A stretch of 57,071 nt of DNA, from positions 1 to 57,071 of the forward strand of contig NZ_JARGOQ010000005.1 in NCBI RefSeq assembly GCF_029233945.1, given 5' to 3'. This DNA comes from Sneathiella sp. GTDB lineage: Bacteria; Pseudomonadota; Alphaproteobacteria; Sneathiellales; Sneathiellaceae. The stretch's first letter is position 1; each line of letters opens with the position of its first letter. The notes beneath the pieces were generated by a model, which saw nothing but the letters and a program-made list of their open reading frames with translations, did no database searches and was not told the DNA's origin. The position numbers were made by a program, and so were the translations under genes. Of the stretch, positions 52,728 through 57,071 are shown one piece after another.

Positions 52728-53653
52728 TTACCAATATCTCCTATCTTCACCTTAAACAGCCGCATCATGCTGAGCACGATGATAATACAAGTGACAAGCA
52801 GGACGATGGCAAAGGCCGCACCGCGTGGCCAGTTTCCGCCTGTGTTAAACCACTGATAGATAATCTGCGTAAACCAGAGACTGGAGGGACCGCCCAGAAT
52901 TTGGGGGGCAGCCAGCGCGCCTGCCGAAAGCATAAACACCATCGTGCAGCCCGATGAAATCCCCGGCTTGGCATAAGGGATAACGATTCGCCAATGAATA
53001 CGCCACCAAGGTGCGCCCATGTCGCGCGCCGCCTCGATCTGGTTGCGATCAAGGCTTTCGATCACATTATATATCGGGAAGATCATGAGCAGGATATAGG
53101 CGTACCCAAGCCCCGCATAGAGCGCCACATTTGCTCTGATAAAGTCGACGGGATTGCTGATCAATCCCATAGCCAGCATCATTTCGTTAATCAGGCCGCT
53201 CTCGCCAAAGATAATCCGAAAGGCGAAAGCGCGCAGGATCTCATTAATCCAGTAAGGAATAATCAGCAGCAGCACCAAGATGCGGATGGCCCCACCGCCC
53301 CGTGACTGGCCGAGGTAGTAGGCAAGCGGATAACAAAGCAGGAGATCAAGAATCGTCACGAAAAGGGCGGCAAGCAATGTCCGGCCAAAGACACCGAGAT
53401 CAACAACGTTGTAAGACGTATCCGCACCCGGCGCGCCGAGGACCAGATATTTATAATGCTCAATCGTATAGGTGTCTTTCGGTCCCCCCATTTCCGGCGG
53501 TGGCAGATGATGCCGGAAGGAAAAATCGAGCATGGACAACTGCGGCAGGACAATCAGGATAACAACCCAAAACAAGACCGCCACGAGAAGAAAAGTTCCA
53601 AGGCCGATACCGTTTTTAGCGAAGAAATCTTTGAACAGCTGCCCTACATTCAT
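52724..53653 (-). CDS. polyamine-type ABC transporter permease (PotB/PotH-like)
   Basis: 309 residues, six membrane segments. The permease loop is NQIEAARDMGAPWWRIHWRIVIPYAKPGI, the EAA motif that docks on the ATPase. The periplasmic loop between the first two spans is long (RHHLPPPEMGGPKDTYTIEHYKYLVLGAPGADTSYNVVDLG). Inner membrane; pairs with the downstream permease, with which it overlaps by four bases. ATG 53651-53653 has AGGGG seven bases upstream; a GTG three bases earlier is less likely. Confidence 0.92.
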   Translation of the reverse strand: MNVGQLFKDFFAKNGIGLGTFLLVAVLFWVVILIVLPQLSMLDFSFRHHLPPPEMGGPKDTYTIEHYKYLVLGAPGADTSYNVVDLGVFGRTLLAALFVTILDLLLCYPLAYYLGQSRGGGAIRILVLLLIIPYWINEILRAFAFRIIFGESGLINEMMLAMGLISNPVDFIRANVALYAGLGYAYILLMIFPIYNVIESLDRNQIEAARDMGAPWWRIHWRIVIPYAKPGISSGCTMVFMLSAGALAAPQILGGPSSLWFTQIIYQWFNTGGNWPRGAAFAIVLLVTCIIIVLSMMRLFKVKIGDIGK

Positions 53654-53662
53654 CACGCGCCC

Positions 53663-54775
53663 CTATTCGCTGGCAAGCTCGCCAGCGGGCAACACGATCG
53701 CCTGCTCTGGCACATATTCAAGTGTCAGGTTCATACCTTCCGCCGATTGCCGCTCCTTACCTATGTTCACGAGGGACATCTTGATCTCCTTGCCCTCAGA
53801 ACCTTCAAGGAAGACATTATAAATCTGCCCCTCGAATTCCTCATGCTTGACCATGGCCGCAAAACGGTTCGGCGCTGACGAGATATCCGGGGCGATATTG
53901 AGCGCCTCCGGTCGAACGAACATCATCGCCGGATCGCCAACTTTCAAGCTGCCTTGCACCGTCGTCGCAATGCGCGCCAACAACTCACCTGTCCGATTGG
54001 TGCTGACAAGAGCCATATCTCCATCGATGGATTTTACCTTGCCCCGAAAAACATTATTCTCCCCAACGAAGGAGGCCACAAAGGGCGTCGCCGGATCATT
54101 ATAAACCGTATGGCCGGATCCGATCTGATCGATGATCCCTGCCCGCATGACGGCCACATTATCGGACATCGTCAGTGCCTCGCCCTGATCATGCGTGATA
54201 TAGATGAAGGTGATACCAACGCGCTGCTGAATTTCACGGAGTTCTGTGCGCATATGCTGGCGGAGTTTTAAATCCAGCGCGGAAAGCGGCTCATCGAGCA
54301 AGAGAACATCCGGCTCCGCGCAAAGCGCTCTGGCAATGGCAACACGCTGTTTCTGCCCCCCGGACAGTTCGGAGGGGAGCTTTTCTCCCTGATCCGGCAG
54401 GGCGATCATATCAAGAAGCTCGTCGGCCCGCTTGCGCCGTTCGGCCTTGCTGGCGCCCTTCACCTCCATGGAGAAAGTAATATTTTCCCAAATTTTCATC
54501 AGGGGAAAGAGGGCGAGATTTTGGAAAATAAGGGCCGTAGGCCGCTTGTTCGGTCCGATCCCGGCCATATCCCGGCCGCCAATCCTGACATTGCCCTCAC
54601 TTGGTTCCAGAAAACCCGATACCGAACGCAGGATCGTCGTCTTGCCGCAGCCGGACGGCCCAAGGAAAGAGAAGAACTCCCCGCCCTTTATATTCACATT
54701 AGCTTCACGAACAGCAACGAAATCACCAAACCTGATCCAGACATTTTCCAGATCGACATCAACGCCTTTGGTCAT
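53663..54775 (-). CDS. polyamine-type ABC transporter ATP-binding protein (PotA-like)
   Basis: 370 residues. Walker A FLGPSGCGKTTILRSVSGF, signature LSGGQKQRVAIARAL, Walker B DVLLLDEPLSALDLKLRQHMR, the H-loop THDQGEALTMSD, and a C-terminal TOBE regulatory region (PAMMFVRPEALNIAPDISSAPNRFAAMVKHEEFEGQIYNVFL). It powers import through the two permeases. It begins about 110 bases after the binding-protein gene, separated by a stem-loop, and ends nine bases before the first permease start. Confidence 0.93.
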   Translation of the reverse strand: MTKGVDVDLENVWIRFGDFVAVREANVNIKGGEFFSFLGPSGCGKTTILRSVSGFLEPSEGNVRIGGRDMAGIGPNKRPTALIFQNLALFPLMKIWENITFSMEVKGASKAERRKRADELLDMIALPDQGEKLPSELSGGQKQRVAIARALCAEPDVLLLDEPLSALDLKLRQHMRTELREIQQRVGITFIYITHDQGEALTMSDNVAVMRAGIIDQIGSGHTVYNDPATPFVASFVGENNVFRGKVKSIDGDMALVSTNRTGELLARIATTVQGSLKVGDPAMMFVRPEALNIAPDISSAPNRFAAMVKHEEFEGQIYNVFLEGSEGKEIKMSLVNIGKERQSAEGMNLTLEYVPEQAIVLPAGELASE

Positions 54776-54844
54776 GGATCATTCCCCAATTAATACCCTT
54801 TTTCATCGAAACCCCCTCGATCCAAAGAAAATAAGCGGGAATTG

Positions 54845-54872
54845 TGCCGGACCCGCAACTGCGGACCCGGCA
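54845..54872. repeat. stem-loop between the binding-protein and ATPase genes
   Basis: TGCCGG at 54845-54850 pairs with CCGGCA at 54867-54872. CCGC (54853-54856) pairs with GCGG (54861-54864) around a four-base loop, with symmetrical AC bulges. It begins 15 bases after the binding-protein stop and has no T-run, so it is more likely a processing or stability element than a full terminator. Confidence 0.6.
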
Positions 54873-54886
54873 TGTTTATTCAAGAC

Positions 54887-56056
54887 TTAAGAGCTCTTGA
54901 ACTTGTTCACATATTCGGTACGCACAGCGGCATACCAAGGGGCCTGTGGTGGCCACGGGTTCAGATTGCTAAGCGAGTCGCCCGGATAGGCATCCGCAAA
55001 GTTCTTCTTATAGGCATCGCCCGCAAATTGATCCGCCCCAAGGACAGGCGAGTTATAGCCGTGGGAATCAATCGCCTTACCGGCATTCTTGGCGTCGTAG
55101 GAGAATTTAATGAATTCGTAGACCTGATCCATATTCTTCGCCCCGATCGGCAGCGACATGCCGTCAACCCAGGCCATCGCCCCTTCAACCGGCGCCTGAT
55201 ACATAACCGGATCGCCAGCGGTCTTAAGTGACATTGGTGGACCATCCCACGTCTGGCCGACGACGACACCTTCGTTCAGCAAGCCATTTTTCTGTGTGTC
55301 TGCATCGTTCCAAAGCAGCTTGATATTGTTTTTTCGGGCAATGCACCAATCCGTCACCTTTTCCCAGATCGGCCGCATGGTCTCTTCAGATTCATACGCT
55401 TTCCACATATCGCCCGGATTAAGCTCACCGGTCGTTTCCATATACAAGCCCGCGCACAGCATCATGGAATGCGGGCGTCCCATGGTCTTGCCGGCGTTCT
55501 CTTCAGCCCAGACATCCCCATAGCTCGGCGCGGTGCCGGCCGGCGTCCATTTATCAGTCCGCCAGGCAACGCCTTCCGTTCCCCAGATGTGAGGAAGCCA
55601 GTGAGACCCCTTTCCTTCAAAGTCCCAGTCTTTGGTGCCGATGGCAGCCATCGTCGGATTGACTTTATCGACCGGAACACGGCTCATGTCCCAAGGCTGC
55701 AGGAGTTCAAGCGGCCCCCACTCCAGCCCCTGGTTATTTGTCGGCGATACAATGTCAAAGCCCTGACCCTTGTTCGCCTTCATCTTGTTGATGATTTCCT
55801 CATTCGAGCCAATGCCCGTGTAATTGATTTTGATACCCGTTTCTTTTGCAAAGTCCGCAATGAAGGGTTCCGGCAGGTAATCCGACCACATCAGGATGTT
55901 AATTTCCCCGGAAGAGGAAAACGCATTTTTGACAATCGCGGGTCCGGCAACGGTAAAGGCGCCGACAGCTGTCGCTGTTTTCAAGACATTCCGGCGGCTG
56001 ACTGTTGTTGCCGATTTTCCATCTGTCTGAGTGGGTTTTTGAGATTTAACGGTCAT
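54887..56056 (-). CDS. extracellular solute-binding protein, polyamine type (PotD/PotF-like), Tat-exported
   Basis: 389 residues. The N-terminus has a twin-arginine signal, VSRRNVLKTATAVGAFTVAGPAIV, so it is probably exported folded. The mature protein has the polyamine-binding-protein phrase INILMWSDYLPEPFIADFAKETGIKINYTGIGSNEEIINKMKANKGQGFDIVSPT. Later segments include TWDGPPMSLKTAGDPVMYQAPVEGAMAWVDGMSLPIGAKNMDQVYEFIKFSYD. It captures the substrate in the periplasm and delivers it to the permeases. Putrescine or spermidine is likely, though other cations or amino acids are possible. First gene of the ABC operon. Confidence 0.9.
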   Translation of the reverse strand: MTVKSQKPTQTDGKSATTVSRRNVLKTATAVGAFTVAGPAIVKNAFSSSGEINILMWSDYLPEPFIADFAKETGIKINYTGIGSNEEIINKMKANKGQGFDIVSPTNNQGLEWGPLELLQPWDMSRVPVDKVNPTMAAIGTKDWDFEGKGSHWLPHIWGTEGVAWRTDKWTPAGTAPSYGDVWAEENAGKTMGRPHSMMLCAGLYMETTGELNPGDMWKAYESEETMRPIWEKVTDWCIARKNNIKLLWNDADTQKNGLLNEGVVVGQTWDGPPMSLKTAGDPVMYQAPVEGAMAWVDGMSLPIGAKNMDQVYEFIKFSYDAKNAGKAIDSHGYNSPVLGADQFAGDAYKKNFADAYPGDSLSNLNPWPPQAPWYAAVRTEYVNKFKSS

Positions 56057-56227
56057 TCTATACTCCCTTGATTTTGTAGCTTCGAGATCTTTAGTAAATG
56101 AACGGGTTTAGCGACGCTTTTATTACAAATGGACTGCAGCATGGATCGTGCAATCGGCTTTTCCAGATGTCATGATAACCGAAAACACAGTATTTAAAAG
56201 TATATTTGTCGCCCGAGACGAAATTTA

Positions 56228-56242
56228 TTTTGCATTGCAAAA
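56228..56242. promoter_or_regulatory. 15-bp palindrome, candidate operator for the ABC operon
   Basis: TTTTGCA and its complement TGCAAAA flank a single T, about 170 bases upstream of the binding-protein start. Perfect arms of seven bases in an AT-rich promoter region suit a dimeric regulator, but there is no second copy to support it. Confidence 0.4.
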
Positions 56243-56326
56243 AATTAGATTTATTAGAAGAATTTCAATGCTTTAAATTCAATAAACATTATGCAATCGG
56301 GGCGCTATTCGCGTCCCGCAGCAAAA

Positions 56327-56351
56327 TCAGGGGAGGCGCAGAAAACCCTGA
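56327..56351 (-). terminator. possible terminator of the luciferase-like oxidoreductase gene
   Basis: On the minus strand TCAGGG (56351-56346) and CCCTGA (56332-56327) form a six-base stem with a 13-base loop, then TTTT. It lies 12 bases after the stop codon. Short stem and large loop make it weak. Confidence 0.35.
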
Positions 56352-56363
56352 CCTTCTCATTGA

Positions 56364-57071
56364 CTAGATGAGTGTTGCCATTGCTTCCGCCGCGATTTCG
56401 AAGGCCCGCAGGCGCGCCTGATGGTCAAAAATCTGCGCCGTCAGGATAATTTCATCTGCATCCGTTTCCGCTTTAAATTCCTGTAGTCGTTTTGACACAT
56501 CCTGTGCATCGCCAAGTGCCGTATAGGTCATGAAGCGCGAGATGGCCGCTGTTTCCTGAAGCCCAAGCTGATCGGCAAAGCCTTCAATCGGCGCAGGCAA
56601 CCGGATCGGCATCCCCCGCGCGAGGCCCAGAACGCCCTGCATCAGAGATGTCGCGATAAATTCCGCTGCCTTGCGGGTATCGGCGGCCTGCAGGTTCATG
56701 GCGACCATGACATAGGGCTTATCAAGCTGCGCGGATGGTTTGAAATTCTGCCGGTAAATATGAAGGGCTTGCCGCAGGTCCGTCGGCGCAAAATGAGAGG
56801 CGAATGCATATGGCAACCCGAAATGCGCCGCGAGTTCTGCGCCATATAGGCTGGACCCCAGAATCCAGAGCGGAACGTTTAGTCCCGCGCCCGGCACCGC
56901 CTGAATCTTCTGGCCCGGTTCCGGATCGGCGAAATACTGTTGCAGTTCCAACACGTCCCGGGGAAAGCTGTCTACATTGGCGTTCATTGTGCGCCGAAGC
57001 GCCTGCGCGGTCAGTCCATCCGTTCCGGGAGCTCGCCCAAGCCCGAGATCAATTCGGTCCGGGTAGAGAGA
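56364..57071 (-). CDS. LLM class flavin-dependent oxidoreductase, C-terminal part (gene starts outside window)
   Basis: The frame stays open from the stop at 56364 to the last base of the window, giving 235 visible residues. It reads [28 protein letters not shown] upstream of the first internal Met, which is the family's expected core, so the Met at 56987 is not the start. Later segments [28 protein letters not shown] and EADADEI-like [26 protein letters not shown] are characteristic of luciferase-like monooxygenases in the 'alkanal' branch. FMN-dependent, cytoplasmic, substrate unknown. The N-terminus lies beyond the window edge. Confidence 0.92.
   Translation of the reverse strand, partial: SLYPDRIDLGLGRAPGTDGLTAQALRRTMNANVDSFPRDVLELQQYFADPEPGQKIQAVPGAGLNVPLWILGSSLYGAELAAHFGLPYAFASHFAPTDLRQALHIYRQNFKPSAQLDKPYVMVAMNLQAADTRKAAEFIATSLMQGVLGLARGMPIRLPAPIEGFADQLGLQETAAISRFMTYTALGDAQDVSKRLQEFKAETDADEIILTAQIFDHQARLRAFEIAAEAMATLI

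Larger units (their letters stand above)
56057..56363. other. 307-bp region upstream of the ABC operon
   Basis: It lies between the end of the oxidoreductase gene and the start of the ABC operon, both on the minus strand. It contains an AT-rich block, the palindrome TTTTGCA-T-TGCAAAA at 56228-56242, a hairpin at 56298-56318 (CGGGGCGC/GCGTCCCG with one G-U pair) and a possible terminator at 56327-56351. No gene seen. Confidence 0.55.

Noticed and set aside
1-57071. CRISPR arrays, insertion sequences, prophage genes, rRNA operons
   Set aside because: I looked for regularly spaced repeats, transposase or integrase motifs and rRNA sequence on both strands and saw none.

Overview
The window is a stretch of ordinary-looking chromosome from an alphaproteobacterium, probably free-living and aerobic, possibly marine. 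The assignment rests on gene content: a CpdR response regulator beside a tRNA-Val gene, a DUF2336 protein, a TipN-like polar coiled-coil protein, the DUF1285 / CoA pyrophosphatase / DUF6111 / CCA-adding-enzyme cluster facing a MoxR-DUF58-DUF4159 cluster, and several acyl-CoA enzymes. The order cannot be fixed by eye; Sneathiella- or Rhodospirillales-like is a guess. I saw no insertion sequence, phage gene, CRISPR array, rRNA or plasmid function. Coding density is high and most gaps are short.

Layout. 1-4.9 kb: end of an acyl-CoA thioesterase gene, DUF2336, a DUF6969-like protein, a periplasmic cytochrome c and a REC-like/GGDEF/EAL phosphodiesterase. 5-9.6 kb: a gamma-carbonic-anhydrase-fold protein, the D-glutamate pair dgcN-dgcA, and on the other strand an enoyl-CoA hydratase and an M20 aminoacylase-type amidohydrolase. 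9.8-12.4 kb: typA, a biotinyl carrier protein and a DUF4870-like membrane protein. 12.4-18.2 kb (minus strand): the 1076-residue TipN-like coiled-coil protein, an alpha-methylacyl-CoA racemase-type CoA transferase and an MFS transporter. 18.3-22.3 kb: an AsmA-like protein with an MscS channel, a 46-residue lipoprotein, DUF3237 and DUF4136 proteins and an unrecognised protein. 22.4-24 kb: tRNA-Val(GAC) with a clear promoter, cpdR, and divergent N-formylglutamate amidohydrolase. 24-27.7 kb: acetyltransferase, transglycosylase, Ada, a small exported protein and a DUF429-like protein.

27.6-37.2 kb holds two divergent operons. One (minus) is DUF1285, CoA pyrophosphatase, DUF6111 and CCA-adding enzyme. 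The other (plus) is MoxR ATPase, DUF58, a BatA/DUF4159 membrane protein and a second large membrane protein, with genes that touch or overlap. The second operon is the best candidate here for an incompletely described system: a cytoplasmic AAA+ ATPase paired with two large membrane proteins. 37-46 kb is a mixed set (acetyltransferase, flavin reductase, DUF1194, large AsmA, rhodanese, acyl-CoA dehydrogenase, sulfotransferase-like, DUF1499, ChaC-like, glycosyltransferase 25). After a very AT-rich gap, 46.6-48.2 kb carries a split Aer-type sensor: an Aer-like PAS protein and a soluble MCP as adjacent genes, ending in a strong terminator. 48.3-51.4 kb has an APC permease and an APH/kinase fusion. 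51.4-56.1 kb (minus) is a polyamine-type ABC operon in the order binding protein, stem-loop, ATPase, permease, permease; the last permease has an unusual extra membrane segment and repeated tail. The window ends inside a luciferase-like oxidoreductase gene.

Functions come from recognising families and motifs by eye; no database search was run. Starts were chosen from visible Shine-Dalgarno sequences and family lengths.
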